Assembly (NCBI RefSeq): GCF_019331715.1
Contig: NZ_JAHBBG010000001.1
Span: 186,001 to 250,000 of the forward strand
Length of the DNA stretch: 64,000 nucleotides
Direction of reading: 5' to 3'
DNA from: Bifidobacterium simiiventris
GTDB lineage: Bacteria; Actinomycetota; Actinomycetes; Actinomycetales; Bifidobacteriaceae
Shown here: positions 8,305 through 16,351 of the stretch, in pieces
Layout: the number at the start of each line of letters is the position of its first letter
Position numbering within the stretch: position 1 is the stretch's first letter
Program-made: the position numbers and the translations under genes
Notes under the pieces: generated by a model
Told to the model about the DNA's origin: nothing
The model's input: the letters and a program-made list of their open reading frames with translations, nothing else
Databases searched by the model: none

Positions 8305-9306
8305 GTGGGCCAGCTGATGAAACCGTTGACGTTTCTGCTGATCATCCTGATCGGCTATCTGCTCAAGCGTGTCGGCCTGTTCGGGGCGAAGGACTACCGC
8401 ATCATGCAGGTCGTGGTGTTCGATGTGACGCTGCCGGCGGCGATCCTCGTCTCGTTCGCGACGAACCCGCACAGCGTGGACCTGCTGTGGGTCACGCTGT
8501 TTGGCTTCCTCGCCGCGTTCGTGCCGGTGCCGTTCGTGTTCTGGGCCACGCGCAGACGTCCGGTCGCGGAGCGCGCGTTTCTCATGCTCAACTCGTCCGG
8601 CTACAACATCGGCAACTTCTGCTTCCCGTTGCTGCAGGCGTTCTACGGTTCCGGCGCGATCGTGACCGGCGCGATGATGGACATCGGCAACGCGGTCATG
8701 ACCACCGCCGGCAGCAACGTGATGACCACCACGCTCCTGCACGTCGACCCGGGCCGGCCGATCACCGAACAGCACGCCGGGGACGCGCCGACCCTGCCCG
8801 CGCCTCCCCGACCGGCCACGAAGGCCGGCCGCCGCGCCGCACGGCTCGCGCAATTCAAGGCGATCATGCTCGGCTTTCTCAAGTCCGGCCCGTTCGACAT
8901 GTACATGATCATGACCATCGTCGTGCTATTCGACCTGCCGATCCCGACGCCGCTGGCCGACGTGCTCACGCCGCTGGCGGACGCGAACCCGTTCTGTTCG
9001 ATGCTCATGGTCGGCATGCTCATGGAACTGCCCGGCAGCCGCGACGACGTGCGCGACCTCATGCAGGTGATCGGCTGGAGGATCCCGTTCGGCGTGCTCT
9101 TCGCCCTGGCCGCGTGGTTCCTGCTGCCGCTCGACCCGGTGACGCGTCAGGCCGTGGCGCTCATGTGCTTCGCGCCGACCGCCGTGTTCTGCACGCTGTT
9201 CACCGACCGCGTGCTCGGCAACGCCAGACTCGCCGGCTTCACGCTCGCCACCACCAGCATCACCGCCATGGTCCTCATGACCGCACTCCACATGCTCATG
9301 CAATAG
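8305..9306 (+). CDS. AEC family transporter
   Basis: 333 aa from a GTG at 8305 with AAAGGAG upstream. It is a polytopic membrane protein of the auxin-efflux-carrier (AEC) family: two five-helix halves are separated by a charged cytoplasmic loop around residues 150-185 (TEQHAGDAPT through RPATKAGRR). Characterised members move organic anions such as malate or malonate, but many bacterial members have no known substrate. It leads a plus-strand operon with a GH39 glycosidase and a LacI regulator, an unusual partner set that could mean export of a catabolic end product. Confidence 0.85.
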   Translation: MGQLMKPLTFLLIILIGYLLKRVGLFGAKDYRIMQVVVFDVTLPAAILVSFATNPHSVDLLWVTLFGFLAAFVPVPFVFWATRRRPVAERAFLMLNSSGYNIGNFCFPLLQAFYGSGAIVTGAMMDIGNAVMTTAGSNVMTTTLLHVDPGRPITEQHAGDAPTLPAPPRPATKAGRRAARLAQFKAIMLGFLKSGPFDMYMIMTIVVLFDLPIPTPLADVLTPLADANPFCSMLMVGMLMELPGSRDDVRDLMQVIGWRIPFGVLFALAAWFLLPLDPVTRQAVALMCFAPTAVFCTLFTDRVLGNARLAGFTLATTSITAMVLMTALHMLMQ

Positions 9307-9348
9307 CCCCCGCCACGAATCGGCCTCCGGTACGCCGCAGACCGTCCG

Positions 9349-9384
9349 CAACCACAAAACGTCCACCAACCACAAAACGTCCAC
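9349..9384 (+). repeat. 18-bp tandem repeat, two copies
   Basis: CAACCACAAAACGTCCAC occurs twice head to tail, followed by a 6-nt partial third copy. It lies in the gap between the AEC and GH39 genes and ends about 30 nt before the GH39 start codon. No hairpin is formed. Confidence 0.85.
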
Positions 9385-9415
9385 CAACCATCCAATCAAA
9401 CCAAGGAGAATCATC

Positions 9416-11104
9416 ATGACCACCTGCCATATCACCGTCGATGCCGCGCAACTCACCGGCACGCTCGACCGTTCCTGGCGCTACATCGGCTACGACGAGT
9501 GCAACTACACGTACATGCCCGAAGGCAAGGAACTGCTCGCCAAGTTCGGTGCGATGCCCGACGCGCCATACTACGTGCGCACGCATTTCATGTTCTGCAA
9601 CGGCAGCTGCCACGGCACGCAGAAGTTCGGCTCGTCGAACATCTACCGCGAGGACGCGAACGGCAACGCGATCTATGACTTCACGTACTACGACCTCATC
9701 CTCGACACGATCCTCGCCACCGGCAACAAGCCGTTCGTCGAACTCGGCTTCATGCCCGAGAAGCTCGCCGATCCAAAGTACAAGGAGCAGCCCGAGCTGG
9801 GCGGCGTGAACCACTACCGCGAGGTCGGCTGGACGTATCCGCCGGAAAGCTACGACAAGTGGCATGACTTCATGCTCACCGTCGCACGGCACTTGGCCGA
9901 ACGGTACGGCGAAGACGAGATCAAGACCTGGTATTTCGAACTGTGGAACGAGCCGGACATCTTCTACTGGGCCGGCACCGACGAGGAATACTGCAAGCTG
10001 TTCGACTACACCGAGCACGCACTGCACGAGGCGCTCCCCTCGGCCAGGCTCTCCGGCCCCGCCTGCACGAGCGTCTACCTGCACAACGGCGGTCGGCGGC
10101 TCATGCAGGCCTTCCTCGCGCACTGCCGCGAGGGGCATAACTCCTGCACGGGCGGCACCGGCGCACGGCTCGATTTCATCACGTTCCATGCAAAGGGCGC
10201 GCTGCTGCCGAGCGACGACATGGCCGCCAAGTCGGTACCGAGCGTGGGCAGCCTTGTCCATCAGACGGAACTCGCGCTGGACGTGATTCGCGACGAGGGC
10301 TTCGCCGACCGAGAGGTCGTGATTTCGGAGGCCGATCCTGACGGTTGGGCGGCGGGCGGCATCGCCGACAACCCGAACATGCGCTTCCGCAACACCGAGT
10401 ATTACGCGTCGTGGGTGGCGGCCGCGTACACGCGTCTGCACGAGCTGTGCGTGAGCCGCGGCGTGACGGTACGCCCGCTCGCATGGGCGTTCATGTTCCC
10501 GCAGGAGGAGTGTTTCGCCGGCACGCGCACGTTCTCGACGCTGGGCATCGACAAGCCGGTGATGAACACGTTCCGCATGTTCTCGCAGCTGGGTGGGCGC
10601 ACGGTCGCGTTGCACAGCGACTGCGAGGCCGACGGATCGTTCGACCGCAGGCTGGTCGCCGATTTCGACGAGAAGACGCCGACCACGTACACCGGCGAGG
10701 GCGCGCAGACGGTGATCGCCGGCGTGGCGACGCGCGGCGGACGCGACGACGATGACGCAGCCGATGACGCGCTGCGCGTGCTCGTCTACTCGCACTGCGA
10801 CGACGTCGACCTGCACGAGAGCCACGAGGTGGCGCTCACGATCGACGGCCTGAAGCCCGGGCAGTACCACGTGACCCACCAGCGCATCGACCACGACCAT
10901 TCGAACGCGCACACGCTGTGGCTGGCCGAAGGCAGTCCGAAGTATCCGCAGGGCGAACAGTACGACCGTATCCGCAAGGCCGGCGCACTGCAGGAGCTGG
11001 GGCCGGAGCGGACCGTGACAGTGCCGGCCGGCGAGGCCGCGGCCACGCTGCGGTTCGCGATGCCGACGCACGCCGTCTCGCTGCTGACCGTGACCCGCAA
11101 GTAA
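9416..11104 (+). CDS. GH39 family glycoside hydrolase
   Basis: 562 aa, RBS AAGGAG. The clan A TIM barrel has the acid/base Glu179 in FELWNEPD and the nucleophile Glu305 in VVISEADPDG, followed by a C-terminal beta-sandwich of about 150 residues. There is no signal peptide, so it acts on imported or intracellular oligosaccharide. GH39 includes beta-xylosidases and, in bifidobacteria, enzymes acting on arabinogalactan side chains; the linkage here is open. It is followed 81 nt later by a LacI regulator that probably senses its substrate or product. Cys61 and Cys65 near the barrel start are unusual for a cytoplasmic enzyme. Confidence 0.88.
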   Translation: MTTCHITVDAAQLTGTLDRSWRYIGYDECNYTYMPEGKELLAKFGAMPDAPYYVRTHFMFCNGSCHGTQKFGSSNIYREDANGNAIYDFTYYDLILDTILATGNKPFVELGFMPEKLADPKYKEQPELGGVNHYREVGWTYPPESYDKWHDFMLTVARHLAERYGEDEIKTWYFELWNEPDIFYWAGTDEEYCKLFDYTEHALHEALPSARLSGPACTSVYLHNGGRRLMQAFLAHCREGHNSCTGGTGARLDFITFHAKGALLPSDDMAAKSVPSVGSLVHQTELALDVIRDEGFADREVVISEADPDGWAAGGIADNPNMRFRNTEYYASWVAAAYTRLHELCVSRGVTVRPLAWAFMFPQEECFAGTRTFSTLGIDKPVMNTFRMFSQLGGRTVALHSDCEADGSFDRRLVADFDEKTPTTYTGEGAQTVIAGVATRGGRDDDDAADDALRVLVYSHCDDVDLHESHEVALTIDGLKPGQYHVTHQRIDHDHSNAHTLWLAEGSPKYPQGEQYDRIRKAGALQELGPERTVTVPAGEAAATLRFAMPTHAVSLLTVTRK

Positions 11105-11185
11105 CCTGCGAGCGATCCGTCACCGACCGCGATTGACCATGACACGACCTGCATGTGCCGCTTCGACGCATGCAGGTCGTTTAAG

Positions 11186-12307
11186 ATGAACGATATGAAC
11201 GAGCAGCACGAGCACGCGGCCGATTCCGCGGATATGTCGACGCCGGTCACCTTGGCCGATATCGCCAAGGCGACCGGCTTTTCGCAGATGACCGTGTCCA
11301 ACGCGTTGCGCGGCAAGCCGAACGTGAGCACGGCGAACCGCGAGCGCATCCGTCAGGTGGCGCGCGAGATGGGCTATCAGGCGAATGCGGCGGCCATGAT
11401 GCTACGCAACCGTCGCAGCGGCATCATCCAAGTCGTGGTCGACGATTTCGAGGTGCCGTTTCATGCGCGCATCGCCAAATATCTCACACAGGAGGCCGTC
11501 CGGCACGGCTATCAGGCCGTGGTGCGCCAGTCGTCGAGTTCCGAACGCGAGGAGATCCGCGCGATCCGCCCCGATCCGGGACTGGTGTACGACGGCATCA
11601 TCCTCGATGCTCCGAACATCACCGAGGATCAGGTGATCGGCCATGTGCAGGGCAAGCCGGCGCTGGTCATCGGCGATTGCGCGTCGTTCACCCGCGTCGA
11701 TTCGATGGACACCGCCTGCGTCGACGGCGTGACGGAGGCTGTGGAACACCTGTGGCGGCAGGGTTGCCGTTCGTTCCGCATCTTCGGCGCGCAGCGTCCG
11801 TCCGGCCAGTCATCGGCGCATGAGACCGGCAAGGGGTTCGGCGTACGGCGCACGGCGGCGATCGAGGAGACGCTGCGTGCGCACGGCATTGAACTGGCGG
11901 CCGCACAGCGCATGGACTGCGAATGGACGATGGCCGGCGGACGCGATGCGACGCGGCTCATGCTGGATGATCCCGCGTGGAAGGCGGATGTCGCCGCCGG
12001 CCGGTGCGTCGGCATCGTCTGTCTGTCGGACGTGATCGCGTTGGGCGCGCTCGGCACGCTGGCGGCGGCCGGCGTGGCAGTGCCGGGCATGGCGAAGATC
12101 ACCGGCTTCGACGGCATTGAGATGACGAAATATACGAATCCGCCGCTGACGACGGTCGAAATGGACGTACCTGCGATGGCCCGCACGGTGATGCGGCGCA
12201 TGATCGCCATGGTCGAGGCCCGGGCCAAAGGCGAGCCCATTCCCCCAACCTCGCACGAATCGATCCCCTACCGGCTTATTCCCCGCGCCTCCAGCGTGCT
12301 ATCGTGA
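11186..12307 (+). CDS. LacI family transcriptional regulator
   Basis: About 373 aa from ATG 11186; ATG 11195 is equally possible, because neither has a strong RBS and the frame is open back to 11153. The DNA-binding head TLADIAKATGFSQMTVSNALRGKPNVS is followed by a hinge and a periplasmic-binding-protein-like sensor domain (ALGTLAAAGVAVPGMAKITGFDGIEMTKY near the end). It closes the AEC-GH39 operon and probably binds the GTTTAACGTAAAAC box at 8241. The N-terminal tail before the helix-turn-helix is rich in His and Glu. Confidence 0.9.
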   Translation: MNDMNEQHEHAADSADMSTPVTLADIAKATGFSQMTVSNALRGKPNVSTANRERIRQVAREMGYQANAAAMMLRNRRSGIIQVVVDDFEVPFHARIAKYLTQEAVRHGYQAVVRQSSSSEREEIRAIRPDPGLVYDGIILDAPNITEDQVIGHVQGKPALVIGDCASFTRVDSMDTACVDGVTEAVEHLWRQGCRSFRIFGAQRPSGQSSAHETGKGFGVRRTAAIEETLRAHGIELAAAQRMDCEWTMAGGRDATRLMLDDPAWKADVAAGRCVGIVCLSDVIALGALGTLAAAGVAVPGMAKITGFDGIEMTKYTNPPLTTVEMDVPAMARTVMRRMIAMVEARAKGEPIPPTSHESIPYRLIPRASSVLS

Positions 12308-12388
12308 CGGATATCGCGGCAACTGCGCGCATATCACGGCAGCTCACCGGCAAACAGTCATTAACGGCATCACAGCGTATCCGTCATG

Positions 12389-13543
12389 TCATGTCTCGCG
12401 CACCAGACGAGGCAGCGAATCGACGCGAATCATCGACGCCGTGGCGATGACGCCCAATATCACGCCGCAATAGGCGGCGATCATGCCTCGCAGCGCCACA
12501 TCACACCAGATCGTCAACGCGTCGCTCGTTCCGGAGGCCGACGGAGCGAGCACCATCGCCAGCAGTCCGCCGACACTCAAGCACGCAGGCAGCATCCATC
12601 CCGACACCGTGGCCGCGACATGCAAGGCGATCTGCGCCACACCGGCGCCGAAGTGCCGTTCCATCGCCAGCTCGACCAGTCTCGTGCGCACGCATACCGC
12701 ACCGATCGCGGCGAACACGATCAACGCGATCAGCGGCGCGAATCGACTCGGCCGCTCGGTATAGTCCTCGGAATCCGGCGGAGTGGACGACAACAGAGGG
12801 TTGAGGTTCGTGGGCAAGATCACGTCCGCGATGCCCGGAGCATCCGTTCCGGCATCGGCGACCGCGGCGTACAGCGCGTCGCGTATCGAAGCGGTCATCG
12901 GCCACGCGCGCACCCAGCAACTGTCGAACATGCCACTGCGTTCGCTCGCCGGCGTATCGACGAACATCACGCTTGCATACTGCGGCTGGCGTCCGTCATT
13001 CGGCCAGTCATAGATGCCGGTCACGGTCATGCCGCCGCCATTGCGCATATGCAGTTTGTCGCCGACACCAAGGCCGAGCCGGTCGGCGATGCCACGCGCG
13101 ACGATCAGGCCACGACTGCCCTCAACGTCGAGGATCGGCGATGGATCGGAGGATGTTTCGTACGCAACATAGGGTGCGTCAGGCAATGCCAGAACGGTGA
13201 CCGGCTCCGTGACGCGTATCGCCATCGCGCCTTGGACGCCGGAAATGGATGTCAGGTTGCCGCATGCCGCACCGTCGATGCGTTCCGGAGCGTTGACGAT
13301 CATGATGTCGCCTCCCGCACGACGGTATGCGGCGGACCCGTCGAGTAGCTGCCGCACGTTGAGCGCATCGGATCCGCAACATAGCAACAGGATGATGACC
13401 GCGGCCACGAACCACAACAGTGGGTTGCCGACCGAACAGTGAAGGTCTCGCGACGCTTCGGACAGTGGCCAAAGCCACGGTCGGTTGCGATGTTCCGCAG
13501 ACCTATGGGACATCCGATGATTCCGATTGCCTGCGCCGTTCAT
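12389..13543 (-). CDS. MacB-like ABC transporter permease
   Basis: 384 aa. One membrane helix near residues 43-60 is followed by an extracellular domain of about 200 residues and three helices near the C-terminus (~271-375). This is the FtsX/MacB permease layout, but with weak family signatures. It is the last gene of a four-gene operon (lipoprotein, adaptor, ATPase, permease), and its start overlaps the ATPase stop by 4 nt. The arrangement resembles MacAB-type exporters or lipoprotein-associated systems. The cargo is unknown. Confidence 0.75.
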   Translation of the reverse strand: MNGAGNRNHRMSHRSAEHRNRPWLWPLSEASRDLHCSVGNPLLWFVAAVIILLLCCGSDALNVRQLLDGSAAYRRAGGDIMIVNAPERIDGAACGNLTSISGVQGAMAIRVTEPVTVLALPDAPYVAYETSSDPSPILDVEGSRGLIVARGIADRLGLGVGDKLHMRNGGGMTVTGIYDWPNDGRQPQYASVMFVDTPASERSGMFDSCWVRAWPMTASIRDALYAAVADAGTDAPGIADVILPTNLNPLLSSTPPDSEDYTERPSRFAPLIALIVFAAIGAVCVRTRLVELAMERHFGAGVAQIALHVAATVSGWMLPACLSVGGLLAMVLAPSASGTSDALTIWCDVALRGMIAAYCGVILGVIATASMIRVDSLPRLVRET

Positions 13544-14160
13544 TCCAATGCCCCTAAATCGAGTACATCGTCGCAGGCGGATCGCAGTTCGCCGTCATGT
13601 GTGGCGACGACCGCGACGCATCCGAGCGCCGACAGCTCCCGAATGCAGGAGATCACCGTGCGCGCGCTGGCACGGTCGAGGGACGCGGTGGGTTCGTCCA
13701 CCAGCAGCATGTCGCAGGATGTGGCCACGGCTCGCGCCAGCATCAGCCGCTGCGCCTCGCCGCCGGACAGGCTTCCGTAATCGTGCCTCGCAATCTGCGC
13801 CAGGCCAAAGCGCCGCAGTATGACCCACGCATGGCCCTCTGCGGTACTGCGCGGCAGTCCATGCACCATCATCGGCAGCACGACATGGTCGATCACGCTG
13901 CGTCGGGACACACCGATCGGTTTTTGCGGCACCCAGTTGAACGAACTGATTCCACGTTGTTCCACCTTCCCCTCCGCCGGCGTCAGCCATCCGGCAAGCA
14001 GGGCCAGCATCGTGCTCTTGCCACATCCGGACGGCCCTACCAACGCATGCACGCGTCCGGCATCAAGTTCGGCGTTCACATGCCGGAACAGGAACCGTCC
14101 CGGATCATACGCATAGCCCACTTCGCTCAGCACGACGCACGGCTCCGCATCCTCAGTCAT
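13540..14160 (-). CDS. ABC transporter ATP-binding protein
   Basis: 206 aa from ATG 14160, which overlaps the adaptor stop as ATGA; an in-frame ATG also exists at 14166. It shows Walker A GPSGCGKST (~residues 38-46), signature LSGGEAQR, Walker B MLLVDEPTASLD and an ATHD switch His, and is complete but short. It belongs to the LolD/MacB-type ATPase group. Its 4-nt overlaps on both sides show that it belongs with the adaptor and permease genes. Confidence 0.88.
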   Translation of the reverse strand: MTEDAEPCVVLSEVGYAYDPGRFLFRHVNAELDAGRVHALVGPSGCGKSTMLALLAGWLTPAEGKVEQRGISSFNWVPQKPIGVSRRSVIDHVVLPMMVHGLPRSTAEGHAWVILRRFGLAQIARHDYGSLSGGEAQRLMLARAVATSCDMLLVDEPTASLDRASARTVISCIRELSALGCVAVVATHDGELRSACDDVLDLGALE

Positions 14161-15272
14161 GAGCATCCCCCGACGTTGGGCGCAAGCCGTACGTCGCCGT
14201 CCGGTACGGTGCCATCCATGGTCTGGATATAGGACCGGCCAAGCATCGAGCCGACGACGCGCACCGGTAGTGCACGGCCATCGATCACCACACACGCCTG
14301 GCTGTCGCTGCCGGGGGTCGTGCCGATGGCCGAGGCCGGCACCACGCCCACTTCCACCGGTGTACGCAACGCCCATTGCACGCTGATCTTGCGTACCCCG
14401 TTCTGAGAACCGCTTGACAGAAACGGCAGGGAACGAGAAAACGACGTGAGGTCGGAGATCTCTCCCGTGTCACTGATGTTGAGCCGTTCGTCACCAGCCA
14501 ATACCACGCGTTTGCCCGAGGCGACGCCCGATGGCAGGCTTTCCGCCTTGGCCGATCCTGCGACAGCGGGCAATACGGCGATCGGCTCGCCTTGCTGTAG
14601 TTCCTGGCCGAGTACGGCGGGACATGTCGCCACGCTCACCGTGTCGGCAGGCAGCCATGCCATGTCCGTAGTACGGATCGTCGTATAGTCATCCGGCAGC
14701 GGATGGCCGACGTTGGCGGACACGGTTTTGAATGCCTCGATGGTGTCGTTCGTGATCGTGTCGCCGGAAAGCGTTCCGGCTCGTATTGCCGTCAGCGCAT
14801 CGTTCAGTGATGCCGCGTCCTCACCGCGGGCACCCACCGGTAGGTCGCGCCAGAACGGTTGTTTGGCGGCCAGCATCAATACGCCTCGCCCGTCGATAGA
14901 TACCAGCGATGTGCCTGATGAGAGCACGGCTCCCGGCTCGCATGACGATGCAGTGACCATGCCGGATCGCGGTGCGGTGACCGGCGGCATGGCGATCTCC
15001 TCGGCGTCGATGGTGATCGAACGGGCGTCGTCCGTCGTTCTGCGTTCGATGGCGATCGAGGCGTTTGGGTCGGCGGCGGACAATGATCGCGGCGTATGCG
15101 GGGCGACGATGATCGACGCGGTCCCTGCGCCAAGCAATATGCAGGAGACGGCCAGCAGCGCGGTCATCTGGCGGCCCGGCATCCGTTTCCTGCCGGCACG
15201 CGACCGTCTCCCGGGATCATCGTTCCCGTAGTGTTCACCGTCGCCGACGACATGCTTCCTCAACCGGAACAT
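14157..15272 (-). CDS. membrane-fusion/adaptor-like protein of ABC system
   Basis: About 371 aa from ATG 15272, where AGGTGAG spans the stop of the lipoprotein gene. A basic cytoplasmic head is followed by one membrane helix (MTALLAVSCILLGAGTASII) and a long extracellular part. Segments such as VTAPRSGMVTASSCEPGAVL and LVSIDGRGVL resemble the lipoyl/barrel-sandwich parts of HlyD/MacA adaptors, and the middle resembles the peptidoglycan-binding-like insert seen in some actinobacterial adaptors. It likely couples the ABC pump to the cell wall. Confidence 0.72.
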   Translation of the reverse strand: MFRLRKHVVGDGEHYGNDDPGRRSRAGRKRMPGRQMTALLAVSCILLGAGTASIIVAPHTPRSLSAADPNASIAIERRTTDDARSITIDAEEIAMPPVTAPRSGMVTASSCEPGAVLSSGTSLVSIDGRGVLMLAAKQPFWRDLPVGARGEDAASLNDALTAIRAGTLSGDTITNDTIEAFKTVSANVGHPLPDDYTTIRTTDMAWLPADTVSVATCPAVLGQELQQGEPIAVLPAVAGSAKAESLPSGVASGKRVVLAGDERLNISDTGEISDLTSFSRSLPFLSSGSQNGVRKISVQWALRTPVEVGVVPASAIGTTPGSDSQACVVIDGRALPVRVVGSMLGRSYIQTMDGTVPDGDVRLAPNVGGCS

Positions 15273-15277
15273 CGGTC

Positions 15278-16015
15278 TCACCTGCCGGTCAACGGCGAAT
15301 GCGCGATATGATGCAGCGGATCGTTGACGCATTGGTCTAACTGCCGCTTGGTCGGACTGGCCTCGTCCAACGAGTCGTAATCGGACAGCGGACTGGTGCC
15401 ATTGTCCACCAGCCGTTCAAATTCGTCGTAGGTGTATCCGGCATCCAGCAGACCTTGCTCTTGATAGCACTGGAATCGGTATGGTTCCAAGTCGACGTCG
15501 TCGGGGTTGCGTACCGCCTGGTAATACACTTCCTTGATGCTTTCATATCCCGTATCTAGGCCGCATGTCGTGCTGATATCGGCTCGCTGCTCCTGCGTAT
15601 ATCGGTCGTTTTCCTTCTCCACCAACCCTCCTCCGTTATCTCCGAACCAGTAGTCGACACCGACCTTGAGCCCGTATTGCGCATAGCAGTTGATCGAGCG
15701 ACGTTCAGCCTCGTTCATTTCGTCCGCCGTGATCCTGCGGTCGGCGATGACTTCACGAATGAAATCGGCGTGCGTCCATGCCGCGTCGTCCTTCAGCGTC
15801 GCGACATACGAATCGGTCAACGTGACCGTATCCGTATATCCCATATACGTCAGTTGGGTTCCCGACGGCGCGGACCCTTCGTCCACTTTGACGCTTCCAT
15901 TCGCCTCGGCCGAAGGAGCCGCACCGCCGTCGCCGCCGACGACGGTCGCACCGCAACCGGAACAGCACAGCACCGCTACGGACAAGGCCGCAAGTTTCCT
16001 GAAAAACCCATGCAT
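15278..16015 (-). CDS. cysteine-containing lipoprotein of ABC operon
   Basis: 245 aa. The signal peptide ends in the lipobox CSGC (Cys21), followed by a Gly/Ala/Ser-rich linker. The mature domain has four further Cys (in SINCYAQ, STTCGLD, RFQCYQE, LDQCVND) that could pair as two disulfides. No family was recognised. The gene begins the operon, six nt before the adaptor start. It may be a sensor or cargo-binding component, or an immunity-type protein; none of these is shown. Confidence 0.75.
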   Translation of the reverse strand: MHGFFRKLAALSVAVLCCSGCGATVVGGDGGAAPSAEANGSVKVDEGSAPSGTQLTYMGYTDTVTLTDSYVATLKDDAAWTHADFIREVIADRRITADEMNEAERRSINCYAQYGLKVGVDYWFGDNGGGLVEKENDRYTQEQRADISTTCGLDTGYESIKEVYYQAVRNPDDVDLEPYRFQCYQEQGLLDAGYTYDEFERLVDNGTSPLSDYDSLDEASPTKRQLDQCVNDPLHHIAHSPLTGR

Positions 16016-16037
16016 AACAAAACCCTACACCAAACGA

Positions 16038-16220
16038 TCAGGTGAAATGCGGGAGGCATCGTGCAAGCAGGCCAATGGATACGCGGTCCTTCACGCCATC
16101 GGACACACGCACGCCTTCGTCGGCAAGGCCTCGGATCACGCCAAGCGCCAACGTGTCGTTGCAGCACACCAGTCCGTCCGCGTCAAGCCGACCACCGCGA
16201 GCCAGTTCACGCCCGACGTC
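16038..16220 (-). pseudogene. C-terminal fragment of a LacI-family regulator
   Basis: About 60 codons on the minus strand read as a LacI sensor-domain piece: LDADGLVCCNDTLALGVIRG then LADEGVRV. They degrade into unrelated sequence (SDGVKDRVSIGLL) before a stop. There is no start codon or helix-turn-helix domain, and the upstream edge is replaced by the 52-bp palindrome at 16235. It is a remnant, probably of the regulator that once sat by this locus. Confidence 0.75.
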
Positions 16221-16234
16221 GGCGGCACAAAAAA

Positions 16235-16286
16235 GTGGCGGTTTTCTCTCGCTGACGGTACCGTCAGCGAGAGAAAACCGCCACTC
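16235..16286 (-). terminator. 52-bp perfect palindrome, intrinsic terminator
   Basis: The 26-nt arms 16235-16260 and 16261-16286 are exact reverse complements meeting at GGTACC. On the minus strand the hairpin runs into TTTTTT (16230-16235 read backwards), the layout of an intrinsic terminator. It lies 66 nt after the hydroxyacid dehydrogenase stop. A 26-bp perfect stem is far longer than a terminator needs. Confidence 0.8.
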
Positions 16287-16351
16287 GGACGGACATATGA
16301 TGGCGACGACCGTTTGGCGCTGGCGGGCCATCATCATCGGCGAACCGCGAG

